From Trichoplax adhaerens (lineage: Eukaryota > Placozoa > Uniplacotomia > Trichoplacea > Trichoplacidae): a DNA stretch of 64,000 nucleotides. The notes under the pieces were generated by a model. That model saw nothing but the letters and a program-made list of their open reading frames with translations, made no database searches and was not told the DNA's origin. A program made the translations under genes and the position numbers. The stretch covers positions 5,829,986 to 5,893,985 of the forward strand of contig NW_002060947.1 of NCBI RefSeq assembly GCF_000150275.1, in the 5' to 3' direction. Positions 24,431-36,771 of the stretch are shown here, in pieces (position 1 is the first letter of the stretch; each line of letters begins with the position of its first letter).

Positions 24431-26925
24431 ATAGATATTTAGATTTAGTTTACAGTAATATATTGCGACCAAAATTTAGTTTCACATTTTGATCACATTT
24501 ATTACTTATAGAAACTGTATAGAATTATTAAGCTTTTCCTGCTATTTATAATTTATGGAAGCCATAGCATAAAATCGTGCTATATTGAAAAAATTGAAAA
24601 ATGAGTTCTTAGACAGTAAAATTGGATTAATCAATTGATGATTACAGTCCAAGTATTACAATAAAATTTGGTAAATTTGAGTAAAAATTTACTATGGCAA
24701 TATGCTTTAACAAAACTAAGTAAATAGATAAAATGAACTATTCGGAAGGGTACAGTTAATATTAAATAAACTAGACTTTGACTGTGTTAATTGAGGCGAC
24801 TATCTTTCTATTGGAAATAAATTTTACGGTTTACATTGGCTATAAATAAGGTCGTTTACGGTACAAGAATACAAATATAAGTGATATATTTTACCTATTT
24901 GGCCGCATATTTTCAAAGTTACCACTAAAGTACTTTAATTCGTCAGTTAAAATTCTGCAATGATAGTCATTATTAAAAATTTGCCATTGCAGTGTTGGAA
25001 ATCGTTTGAATATTTCCTATAGGATTTCTGAATTTATTAGGCCGTTTATATAATCGGTTTAGAGTTTCAAAATTCGAATTAGTATTACGACTTGGAAACC
25101 TAAGAGCATTTCCTAGGAAATTCATCATAGCTTCATTTGTATATTTTATAACGTGTATTCTCGATTCACGAAAATATGGTAGGATCAAAGTCGACAAGAC
25201 AGTTAGATTTGATAGCAACCTTGAAATGCTCATTAAATTACTCTATTTCACGATCGAAAATATTAATTAAATTCATCAAAATTACTGTAAGCGTCTATTT
25301 GCACCTAAAATACATGGCATTCAAGCTAGATTATATTGAATTCTGGTAGTGCTAAATCATATTCATTTTGCAGCAACTCTTTTGCATTAAACTAGATAAT
25401 CAGCTTATTTAGAGACTGCAATAGAGTACCAACTCTGATACTTTGTGATATAGTTAGTTCCAATATTGAAGATCGCATAAACGTATTTAATCTTATTTGA
25501 AAATGTTGAAAAGTGAATTTGCTCGATTCGATAATGATATTGAGTATTCATAACAAAGTACAAACTAAACCGTTAAATATGTAACAAGGGAAGATACAGT
25601 GTACAATACTGCAATTACAGCAGACATCATATCTATAGTACGAATTTTATTACCATTCAAGGGATATCATTAGCTTGAATAGTTAAGTACGGTATTTAGA
25701 CTGAGCACTAAACATTGAAAAATTCAGATTGAAATTTGCAGATAAGTACTGCAAGTCACAAGATCATTTCTGCTCGCCTAATTACCTGAAGAAGATTAGC
25801 TCATCAATGTAATCTATTAGATTAATATTTCAACGTAAATTTCATAGTCGCAATCTTATAGAATACAGAGAGAAACAGTTATCCAACCAGGAAACTATTA
25901 TAAACATAATCAAATATATTTTACATTAAAATAAAATTAGCAGATAAATTTCTTGTCTGGATAGATAATATTTCATGCAGTTTTCTGTTTCATCTAGAAG
26001 AAATTGAAAAGAAAATAGTGGCTTCTAAATGATATCCAGTAAATCATAGTTTTTCTCTTAATTTTAAAAATATTGAATACGTTATCCTACTATCTCTTTA
26101 TTAATTAATTCATTACCGATTTATTACTAATAATGGTATCATTTTGAAGAGTTCGATGTTTTTTAATTGCAAGATTAATTAGTGATTTACGTATAATGGG
26201 TTGTTATAGCGACTTTTACTCTGTAGTTTCAATTAATTTGGATTGCAATACCTCCATTTTCTTTCGCTATTGCTTCAAAATGTAAACTGAGAATAAATTA
26301 AGCATAGCAGAACTATTCGATTATGCGTGTACTTGAGATCGTTAGATAAATTATAATATTAGCGTCAATATCTGCTTAGATCAGACAAAAACGTCAATAC
26401 ATGTAGAATTTATATGAGAAATAAAATTCTATACAATTCTATTTTGTTACAGAAAATCATTCCACTTTATACAATAGGAAATAAAGATCCTTCTGAGAGT
26501 TTTTTTTTCCTATTAAGTTATTGCTTTGTGATAATTTCTAATGACCATAATTCTAATAAAATTATTCGCTTTTCTTAAATTTATTTATTAAACGATGCAT
26601 ATTTTATCCTACATGGTCAAGTCATATAGTAGAAGCTAAAATTTAGGGAGCTATTCAATTTATGATAAAATTTTTATTGCCTAACTGCCTGGGTTTAGGT
26701 ACTATGGGTGATGCTTTTATAATATTTCGTAATTAAGAAAACTATAATCATTAATTACGAGGCTGGTACATCGTGGTGTAGGCCTATAATATCGGATACC
26801 AGTTGTCATATGTTAGGTATAATCTAACTTTATTTGAAATTGTCTCTTCAATCGTAAAAGATGCAATCGTATTAGTATTGTCTTTACTATTCCGGCTGAA
26901 GCATATTTTAAAATTAATGGAATTG
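24431..26925. other. Intergenic stretch, no confident gene
   Basis: The only frame of note is on the minus strand at 24973-25233 (86 codons, with MSISRLLSNL near its start). It matches no family I know, has no paralogue in the window and no recognisable splice context, so I do not call it. The rest is AT-rich and unremarkable. Confidence 0.4.
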
Positions 26926-26930
26926 ATGAG

Positions 26931-27371
26931 TGTCGCGGTACGAACTACCGTGAAGAAATAGCTATCTAAATTTGGTTAATATAATATAGTGATATTATAT
27001 TACAACTAGTTACTTACAATAGGAATTACTCTAATTATAAATGTGTTACAGTAAATTTAATGCTGTGCTGTAATGTGCACTGAAATGATTCTGTGAATGG
27101 ACATATTGTAGTCCGGCTGTGAAAAATTAGTTAGTAGATGTTCTCACCTAAGTATTTTTATAAGATAACTTGTGAATGTTAGCTGCTGTAGAAGGGTATA
27201 TAAGCCCGTCAGATAGTTGAATAAAGTAGTTCTAAATTGTCTAGTTGAGTTTAACGTAGAATCAAAGGCGTCTAAATTCTTGTGAGATAGTTAAAGGATA
27301 CTGGATCCCGGAGACTATAGTAATTTAGAGATTTGTTTACGTTATCCTTGTCACGAAGCTGGTTTGTGACA
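26931..27371 (+). mobile_element. Solo LTR, family 1, TSD ATGAG
   Basis: A 441-bp near-copy of 17458-17887 begins TGTCGCGGTACG and ends GGTTTGTGACA, flanked by a perfect 5-bp duplication ATGAG (26926-26930 and 27372-27376). TATATAAG lies at 27197-27204 and AATAAA at 27220-27225. The two copies differ by scattered substitutions and short indels only. Distinct target duplications show independent insertions, not the two ends of one 9-kb element. It lies 600 bp upstream of the TPR pseudogene. Confidence 0.88.
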
Positions 27372-27376
27372 ATGAG

Positions 27377-27970
27377 TTCCTTTAAATTTGAGTTTGCAAT
27401 AAATCAGACATGTCATGGATTGCGCTGGTATCTTTAACGATTCCAAACTGAACATTTTGACATAGAATAAAGCAAGTGCTAATGACCCAACTAAACGTGT
27501 TACTATTCAATTAAGGGTAATTGGCTGATAAATTATTACTAGCGGTATTAGAATTTTACATATCGTGATCACGATCATGTGATTTTTCGATCATGCGCTG
27601 ATCAAATAATTTTAACACCCGTTACATCTTTAATATCCGGTGCGTAATAACGGTAACATTAGAATTGAAATATAACGATATATATATATATACATCGTTT
27701 ATTTAATTTAAATTATCTCTTGACCACAAATTTGCTTTGGAATTACTTAAGATTATTTACAAGGACTTGTCCTCCACCATTATCTATAATCGGGTGCCGC
27801 TTAATCGAATCAATTTAAGGTGAGAGTGGAGAAGAAATAAAATTAATCAAGATTTTATCACTCATGGTCAATATCTTTCGATTTGCCAGAGTTAAATGAA
27901 AGCCGCTGCATTGTTAACAGTAAAACAAGTATATAGCTGAAGGATCATCTGACATTAGAGATAACTCAAA
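27377..27970. other. Region upstream of the TPR pseudogene
   Basis: No exon is seen. A short (AT)n run occurs at about 27680-27692. This would have been the promoter region of the TPR gene at 27971. It shows no clear similarity to the region before the paralogue at 36772. Confidence 0.4.
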
Positions 27971-30692
27971 ATGGATCTAGTAGCCCTTCGTAAAGAAAGT
28001 GACGATCTCTATTATTGCGGAAATTTTTTAAAAGCTATTAATAAGTACCAACAAATAATTCAAGCCTACCAGAATGACGATCTTAATGATAGTCAAGGAA
28101 AAAAATATTATGATGATCTTCTTCGCCTATCAGATTGTTTCTGTAAGTCGTATAATTATCAGCAAGCCTTAAAATATTGTGATATTTCCCATTCTATTGC
28201 TGTTAAACTCAATGATAAAGTTCGTATTTCGAGAAGCAATGATATTTACGGCGATGTCAAGAGAATGCAAGGCCGATATCAGCAAGCTATGGATTGTTAT
28301 CAGCAATCTCTTAAAATAAAACTCGAAATATTAGATGATCAAGGCATTGATATCGGTATCTCTTATTATCAGATCGGTAGAATATACTCATTACAAGGAA
28401 AATACAACAATGCGTTGTCCTATTTACAGCAATCGTTAGATATTATACGCCAAAATATTACAGAGGTAGCTAATAAGTCAAATATAGGCAAAATTTATAA
28501 CGAAATAGGATTGGTTTATTGCTCTCAAGGTAAATACAAGGATTGTATATTTGCACATGAGCAAAGTTTAATGGTATATCGTGACGCCGTGGGTGAGAAT
28601 TGTTTAGGAGTTTGTGATTCATTTAATAACTTAGGATTAGTATATGATTTAGGAGGCAAATATGATGAGGCAATCGATATGCATCAAAATTCGCTAAGCA
28701 AGAAATTGAATATTTTCGGCGAAAATAGCATGGCAGTAGCAGAATCTTATTATAACATAGGTATCGTATATCGATCGGAAGGCAAATATAAAGATGCAAA
28801 GATAATGTTTAAAAAATGTCTCAAAATTCAGATAGATTTAATGGGTGAAGATAATATTTACGTTGCTAAAACGCTTGATGGAATAGGCCAGTTAGATACT
28901 AGAATGGACAATTATGAGCAAGCACTTGTAAGTCTCAACAAATCACTAAAGATAGAAACAGAAATATTAGGAGAGAATAGTTTGGAAGTTGCATCTACAT
29001 TAAACAATTTGGGTTTACTGTTTAAATTACAAAACATGTACGAAGATGGCTTGCTAATGCATAAAAAAGCTCTAAGCATCCAAAAAAATATCACGGGAGA
29101 GCATAGCTTGAGAATAGCTAGTTCCTTTAGTGGGATAGGATTAATTTATAATTGTCAAGGCAAATATGAAGATGCCATAGTTATGCTTCAAAAGTGCTTG
29201 GAGATCGAACTGAAATTATTAGGAGGAAAGCATTGATGTTGCCAATTCGTATAATAACATCGGACTAACTTATACTTTCCAAGGAAAGCTTAGTAAAGCA
29301 TTAGAAATGCATCAGAAGTGTTTACAGATTCAACGAAAAATATTAAGTGAAAAGAATATGGACATAGCATCATCTTATAATAATATTGCTTCGATCTGTG
29401 AATCGCAAGGTCGATATGACGATGCAATAGGCATCCATCAAAAGTCATTGCTTATTCAACTTGAAATACTTGGAGAAAAACATGCGAATGTTGCCATCTC
29501 ATATAACAATCTTGCTTCAGTTTATAGCTCACAAAAAAAATATCTTCAAGCCCTGGGAATGTACCAGAAAAGTTTAAGTATAGAACTAGCAAGGCTGGGA
29601 GAAAATAATTTACGTATTGCTACATACTATAACAACATTGGAATAGTCTACAAAGCTCAAAAAAATTATGGTGAAGCAATACTGATGTTGCAGAAAGCTT
29701 TGAAGATTCGGTTAGATATTTTAGGCGAAAATCATATAGATGTAGCAGATTCTTATGCCAATATTGCCTCAGTTCTTATAAGTCAAGAAAATTACGAAGA
29801 AGCTGTATTAGCGCTGATGAAATGCCTAGCTGCTCAAAAAGCCACTGTTGGAGAAATGCATTTAGATGTTGCTAGAACATACAATAACCTTGGATATGCA
29901 TACTATTCTCAAGAGTTATGTAACAAAGCTTTAAATTCCTTACTAAAATGTTCAGAAATACAGAAAAATCTACTGGGAGAAAATCATATCGATATAATGA
30001 ATACTTTTAAGCTTATGGCTACTATCTACAAAGAACAGGGAAACTTTCAAGCAACATTAGACATACATCAAAGAATGTTAAAAATCTACGTCAACACTAA
30101 AGGTAAGAAATTTTTATATATAACTTTTCTTATGTTCAAATTGGTCAGGTTTATTATTACAAAGAGAAGTACCGTGAAGCTCTATTTCATTTTCAGAAGG
30201 TACTAGTGATTGAATTAGAGCTGGCTAAAAGGCAAAATGTAGAGATTGCTAAAAATGCTACTATTTTATGGAGAGATATCTATGATAGTCTAAATAAGTT
30301 TAGAGCTGCTTTAAAATTTTGGCAAAGATATTTAAATATTTAGCCAAGCTTGTTGAAAAAATGACTTAACTATTGCACAGACGTACAATTCCATATAGGT
30401 ATCCTATTTATCAATGCATAAATATGAAAATAACTTAGCAAAGTATGAAAATTGCTTACAGATTCAGTTAGAATTACTAGGAGAGAAAAATTAAACTGTA
30501 GCTACGAGTTACTACACTATTAGTCAAACATATTGTGCTAAGAATCAATTCGATTTCGTTGTGAATTAACATCAGAAATGCTTTAAAATTTGAATCGATT
30601 CGTTAGGTCATGATAGTGAAGAGGTAGCCGAAGCACGAGAAATTATAAAGAAGATATCTAATGAACAAAAGAAGAAATGTACTGTAATGTAA
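27971..30692 (+). pseudogene. Intronless TPR array gene, subfamily I, broken; ends in CaaX-like CTVM
   Basis: The locus aligns along its whole length with the intact 908-aa gene at 36772 (about 907 codons). It starts MDLVALRKESDD, then runs through 42-residue TPRs of the kinesin-light-chain type (a helix pair such as NLGLVYDLGGKYDEA followed by a linker LGEN-x2-x-VA). The frame breaks near 29231 (TGA 29234-29236; the continuation reads IDVANSYNN in another frame) and again near 30115, where it returns to the first frame until TAG 30341-30343. The last part has further in-frame stops at 30396, 30492, 30567 and 30591. Even so, the final codons read KKKCTVM followed by TAA (30690-30692), a polybasic CaaX box like that of the paralogue. 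The first 421 codons are open and could still give a truncated product. The later multiple stops argue against a simple sequencing error. Confidence 0.85.
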
Positions 30693-32271
30693 TCAGGATG
30701 TCGTCCATATTGATAATTTAAAGTGAAATTAGTCCTAGTTAAATAAAGTCCTGTATGAATATTTCGCTATTATTACTTTACCTGCTAATTAGCTTTATTA
30801 CTTGTTTCGTTTAAAATATCATTATATTTGCTAAATTATTTCCAAACTGATACTACTGCTATTGGGTACATTATTAATAAATCTGACGCATCAGGAATCT
30901 GAAATATCGTACTACCTTAATATTTAAATTCACGTTTCATATTCATTACCGTTTACGTCAGTTTTGCTAAGTAGAAAGGAATGAAGTTTTCTCTTCACTT
31001 CCAGAAATAAAGGATTTAATCGTAATCGTACACTATGTGGTCAAGCGATATTTCAGGCTTGATTACCGACTGCTTTAATAGCAAGAAATATTACTAAAAG
31101 TGATACAAATTGACCACGAATTAATTTAATTACTGTCAGATTTATTTACCATACAGTGTAAATTTATCTACCGTTACAATTATCAGAAGCTGTGCTAATT
31201 CTTCATTTCTAAATTTAAGTATTATCGATAGAGATGGACTATAGCACCAAGTAAGACGCTATATGCATTGTTTAAATTTAATTTCATTAAAACTTTGTAT
31301 GATTAATTTAAATTTATGAAAGTTGCTACTCAATCAGCTTTGTTTACTCTAATTGTTTATCTCTACTTATTAAAGTTTACGTTTATTTAGACAATACCTA
31401 CTGACGTCATTAAATCAAAAAATCTAAATTGCACTGATTCTATCCTTTTAATGGTCCATAATTAAAAAACGTATCGAAGTTTTGAAATGTTAGTAAGATT
31501 CGAAAGATTGCTTTACCTCTTTATTTGCATTGAAATTGCCACAAAATGTTTGTAATACAATTATTGAGCATTCAAGGCATACGTAATAAAACAGAAATAA
31601 AGACCAATTTCAACCTTTTGAATGCGATATGGTAATATTTATATTGGCAGTTGCTAGAATAATCATGTCATGCAAGCAAATAATTTAAAAAAGAATTTTA
31701 ATTATTGATAGTAGAACTAGCAATAAGATAGATCGTTTGCTTAAATCTATTATTATATTACCAATCAAGTACCCATTCAAGTAAACGGGAACGCATTCAA
31801 CACAGAACATTACACTAAAACAAAATTCACAGCTAATTCATTATTATCTGTTAGCATCCTCGATAATTCTAATTATTTATAAAGGAACCCAGTAATAAGG
31901 TATATTATTTAATGAAAGCTATTATTAAATTATATGATGAAATTGTTTATATGCCATATGAATACGTTTTTATATTCTACTACTGTCATAAATAGACAAC
32001 AATACCATAAAAGCTGCCATAAAACTTGTATTAATATACGCAGGCATATAAATTTGAAACATTCTCAGAGTAGCTATTTAATCAAGTTGTTTGATCAAAA
32101 ATGTGAATTCTAAACGAATAACAGGACAAATAATAAGAAACTATAATAATGTTTCAGCTTCGTTAATATTCGATAACTAGCATATGATGATATTCGCTTA
32201 GAAAGATGGATTACAAATTTTGCTCTTCCGCTATTTCCTTATTGTAATCCTTCGTGCATGTTGATATTGCC
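30693..32271. other. Intergenic stretch, no gene seen
   Basis: This lies between the end of the TPR pseudogene (plus strand) and the end of an ARM-type gene (minus strand), so it separates convergent transcription units. I see no coding motif or long frame. Confidence 0.5.
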
Positions 32272-33391
32272 TTAAATTTTATTCGTATTAAGCTGTTGAA
32301 GGACGTACGAATAGTCCAGTGATCGTAGTAACGAATAGGCATCACGCGCAACATCATCATCTTTTGATTGTATTAAGCAAAACACATTTGGAATAATATC
32401 TTGAATAGAAAAAAATGATATTTTCCCCAAAAAAGCTTTAGTAATCGAGAACATGAACAAGGAAATTGAATTGAGGTCAGTCAGAAATACAAGTGTTTTA
32501 ATATCAGCAAACGGGTTTAGCTCTATTTAAGACATATTCTAGATGTTAAGTTCTATAATTTACTTGTGGTACATATTGCACTGCCATTATCTTTGCTTTC
32601 TCGAGCAAGCGTAATTAGTAGTAGTAAAATGGATCTCTGAAGTTTATACCTAAAAATTAAAATAAATAAATTTTCCAACCTATTAAAGTTAGCAGCATGA
32701 CTTGGATTATGTGTAATTTTTGAAGAACTTACACTTTGCTGTTTCGATAAATCGTCCAAGTGAGTAGTTCGTCCAAATCAAAGATTATACTAGAATCAAT
32801 AGAATACATGTTTACATCAAATACCAGTGTAATAGAATCAGCCATGCAATTATCATTTAATTAAGTAACTTTAATATCAAACAAGTAATAATAGACTTCA
32901 TACATAAAAAGCAAGTGAATTATTTTAGTTATCAGTATGAAAAAGGTTGCCAGCTGCTTGCAACTATGCTTATTTTAGGTTTTGATGATGCATTACCTTT
33001 TCAAATATAATATCCGATATACTGATGGCAACAGTAAGATAACTTTGCTTCAAATAAACGAATGAGAGTAGTACCTTAGAATCAATGGCTATATCGAGAA
33101 TTACAATGATCTAAGACTGCATGTTTATATTATAAATGCACTCATTCCATAAGTGGTAATGGTTGTAATAATTCATTTTGTTTCAATAATTGTAATTATT
33201 CATTTTTGTTTTGCTATGATTAGTGAATAAAACTATCGTAAATGTTTATTATTTTTTCTTACCATGTATTCAAAAATTCTTCATAACTGGATTCTTCACC
33301 AGCTTTAATAGCTGCACAAATCTGCATGTTTATATATACAGCATCATATTACTTTACTTTGAAGAAATTCAAATACTTCTTTTCATGAATG
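32272..33391 (-). CDS. ARM/HEAT-like repeat protein, 3' exons (paralogue Z)
   Basis: On the minus strand four short exons join in phase: 33391-33358 (phase 2 to 0), 33321-33263 (0 to 2), 32649-32564 (2 to 1) and 32399-32272 (1 to TAA). They give alpha-helical protein: IKAGEESSYEEFLNTW, then LQRSILLLLITLARESK, then IIPNVFCLIQSKDDDVA and a final helix ending LNTNKI. The 59-nt exon has the same length, phases and pattern as exon 41124-41066 of the neighbouring paralogue. The C-terminal motif LIQSKDDDVARD..LLRSL matches the end of the gene at 42968. Each acceptor has a T-rich tract. This is helical-repeat (Armadillo-like) protein, role unknown. The 5' exons, expected above 33391, were not found, so the gene is either split over 33.4-36.7 kb or partial. 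The first listed exon is the least certain. Confidence 0.5.
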
Positions 33392-36300
33392 CTAAGCAAT
33401 TGGGCATACCTTTTTTAGTTGTAGCATTTTCCGTTGATATTTATGAGTAAAACTACCAATTTATGGAGATGTCTAAGAAGAAGATGTTGAATTTCAGAAC
33501 CGAGCAAGGGCAGCTTTTGCAGAAATGCTCTAACTTGTTATTCTGTAACATGAAATTTCGCCAAAAATTAAAAGAAGTATCAAAAATTGAGTGATAAATC
33601 TTGTTTCGATATTGCCAATAGCTATCCTCTAACTCCGTTCGGTTCAGTTAACAAAAAATTCGGGACTGGACCGGACGAGTGGCAGTTCAGCTCAGAGTCG
33701 ATTTTGAGTCGATTCGTGGGGATAAGTAATTGAAAGTACAATATTGATATTTCATAAATCTTAACATTGCTCTGTTCAGCTAATTTACTTCAAGCATATT
33801 ACCACGTATTAAATTTTATAATTGATTGATTAGAAAAAACGCCCAAGATTAACAAGATAAGTCGTTGTACCTAGAAATTTCAAAGAATAAAAAGGCGGTT
33901 AGCCTCGCTTCAACAGAAAATATAACGAATAGAAATCCGTTAAAGCAGCATTTAATTAGTTACATGTTAGCAATACTCAAATAGTAATAATAATTCGTTT
34001 TCAAAGCCGAGATATTATCAGGAGAATTATTCAATTTATGCCTAATGACTTTAATTGCATGTAAAATATTCTATCGTTGTATAGAGTTGAGTAGTAACAG
34101 TGAAGGCCGAGTAGAAAAACGTTTGATTTATATATATGAATTGCAGGTATACTACATTTTCGGAGACTGACGCTAACTGTCAGTGACAACAGCGCTTAGT
34201 GACTCCACCATTATCTTCTGCTTATCGGTATAGCCACGATCTAAGAACGTATTCTGATTTTTCAAAGGAAAATTTGATTACGGAAAGATGTCTTGTAATA
34301 AATTGGGATAAATATTCCAATGAAACAGTCTACGGAAAGAGTGCAAGCACTCGTGAAATTAGAATATGGTACTTTTCAAAAAATGTCGTAGTGTAAAACG
34401 AAGGATATCATTATTAACTTGATAAATTAAAGTAAAATTTTCTTTTTGGATACGTATTAGACTAGTAAGTGAGCTAGATGTGGTGACAAGTTGGGGATGA
34501 CCTAAATAATGTGTGATATGCAGTAGGGTGACATCAGCTTGTTCGTGCTAATTTGATTGGTTTTTCAGGGATCAGTGAAAATGCAGTAACTACCAGGTAT
34601 TGACTAGCATAACATTGTGAATTTACTCAGCAGGTTTCACAGATCAAACTGCACTCAAAATATTGGAAGTAATTCTTCTTCCAATAGTTGTCTTTAATCC
34701 ATAACTACCATAATTAAAACCGAATGGTTATGAGAGAATTTTTTGAATTTCTTGACTGGGGTGATAATCAGTTTCAGTAGCGTAATAGAGCAGTTTAATT
34801 GATCTAAAAGAGACATGAAGGAAAGCAGTACATTTTTCAAGGTTAATCAGCGAGATATACGTGTACATATTGTGCTGGCTTTACCGAACGTGTAACACAT
34901 ATTAATTCTTAAGAAAAATAGTATAGGAAAGAAAGTTTTATTAAATAAACATTACTGCTTTAGATATCTTCTAAAGCTTTGGCTATAATTCTAAGAAATG
35001 GTCACAGATTATTTCACAATCGTACATGATCTTACTGGATATTCTATTTGCTGTATTTCTCTGGAGAGTCAAGTGGATTCATTTCGAAAAATCTTAAATT
35101 TTATTGAATGTAAATCATTTTCAGTCAGTTACTGCGATCATCACTTAACGAGTAACATTTAATGTTAATAGGTAAATTATTGTAAATGAAAAGGTGCAAG
35201 AATTATAGTGGTCGGAATTTTATGACCAGTATATAAAATTCCGGTGAAGTTATGTTCCGTTAGATAGTAACAAATCTTTTAGGGTTATAATGGAGCTCTA
35301 AATTAACTTAATATTAAATTACTGGATTGTATGAAAATAGATGAATTAAGCGTTTGATAGTAAGATTATGCCAGTATCTATTCCCAGATGATATTTGCGA
35401 CTCCAATTGCAGCCTTTTTTACAGCTATGAATCCATTATAACTATAGATATTACTAGATTGCAATTCGTAACATATCATCATAAAGATTTAATTGTGATA
35501 CTTTAATAGAAAGCGATATATATTAAATATAATAGATTGCACGACATTGAATTTAGCCTGATCTCGCAACTTGGTAAGATATAATAGTATTACGAAGAGC
35601 AATCTTGTGATAAGTTAGACGGTTGTAGACTGAAGATAGATAGTCTGATCGCAGCTACATAGTCCTTGATAATTATAGGATGGACGTAATCAAAGCAATA
35701 AAGTCAAGTTTACATGAAAATTGTAATTCTTGTTTTATTATTTTGAAGACACGTTATGACAATAGTGCTTGATTATCCGGTAAAGCATCTGCTAAACAAG
35801 ATCGTGGACTGTTAAGATTGATGATAAGAATAAATTACAACGTAAACAATTTGTCTCTTAATCAATAGGCAATAGATTTCAGATTTTTAAAAATTACCGT
35901 AGATAAACTATTTTACCTGGCACTCGGAATCTATCAATTTCATTTAGGCATAGAGTATTAGCATTTATTAAGATGATTAGAAAGTAAAAAAATACAGCAA
36001 ATAAGATCAATAAATTGATTTAAAATGTTTATTTCTTTACAAGAGATAAATATATCTGTTTGCCATACTTTTATGGGCGAATACATTTTTCTTAAAAAAC
36101 GAATTGGCTATTTCGTGATTACATTGCCAATGCAACAAAATTTAAATGACACGTTTGGTAATCTATTTCTATCTTAAAACGTGAGCAAATGACATTTATT
36201 AAGTATAATTTAATGCTTGCTAAAAAATTGTAATTTTATTCAGAGTATTTTATAATTCAATTTACTTTCTCACCCGGTGTTATTTAATTTTCTGGTTATT

Positions 36301-36771
36301 AGGGCTTAGAAATAAATTTAATTAAATATCTCATTAAAAATTGATAAAATAATGCAATGAATCTATTACTGTACTCTTTTCATGGCGATTATGTCATGAT
36401 TGGATGATGAACGTCACGTGCCTACGGAGTGATAAAGGATCATGCAGTGAATTGTAATGCCTTTATAATACCATATACTTTTATTAATGATGGCTATAGT
36501 CTGCTTCTATAGATTAAAAGCTATTTTTTTCCGTGGTACGGTCTATTAATTTAACAGAACTATTTGTAATTATTTGAAGGTTATAGGACGGTTGTAATGG
36601 TGAGAGAAATTATAAGAGAGAAAGCAACATTCTAAATAATTTGGAGTGAGTGGTTATCAGAAGTACATTGATCCCGTTTTATTTTCACCTTATTTTCTGG
36701 TTACTTTAGATGATATCCTATTGCCAGTTTTAAAGGTTGTGTACTTAATCAAATAAGTTTAAATTAATCAA
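33392..36771. other. Non-coding stretch, 5' part of the ARM gene not resolved
   Basis: If the ARM-type gene at 32.3 kb is complete, its upstream exons should lie here on the minus strand. One weak candidate is near 34375-34340 (YHILISRVLALF), but its splice context is poor. On the plus strand the interval ends in the promoter region of the TPR gene at 36772. Nothing else is supported. Confidence 0.35.

Noticed and set aside
24973-25233. 86-codon minus-strand frame as a receptor tail
   Set aside because: No NPxxY or other receptor motif, no adjacent membrane-span exons.
17458-27371. One 9-kb retroelement between the two family-1 LTRs
   Set aside because: Each LTR has its own 5-bp target duplication, and the interval holds lectin relics and other LTRs, not gag/pol sequence.
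33223-33450. Plus-strand 75-codon frame
   Set aside because: It is the shadow of minus-strand ARM exons with matching splice phases; its own residues are hydrophobic noise.
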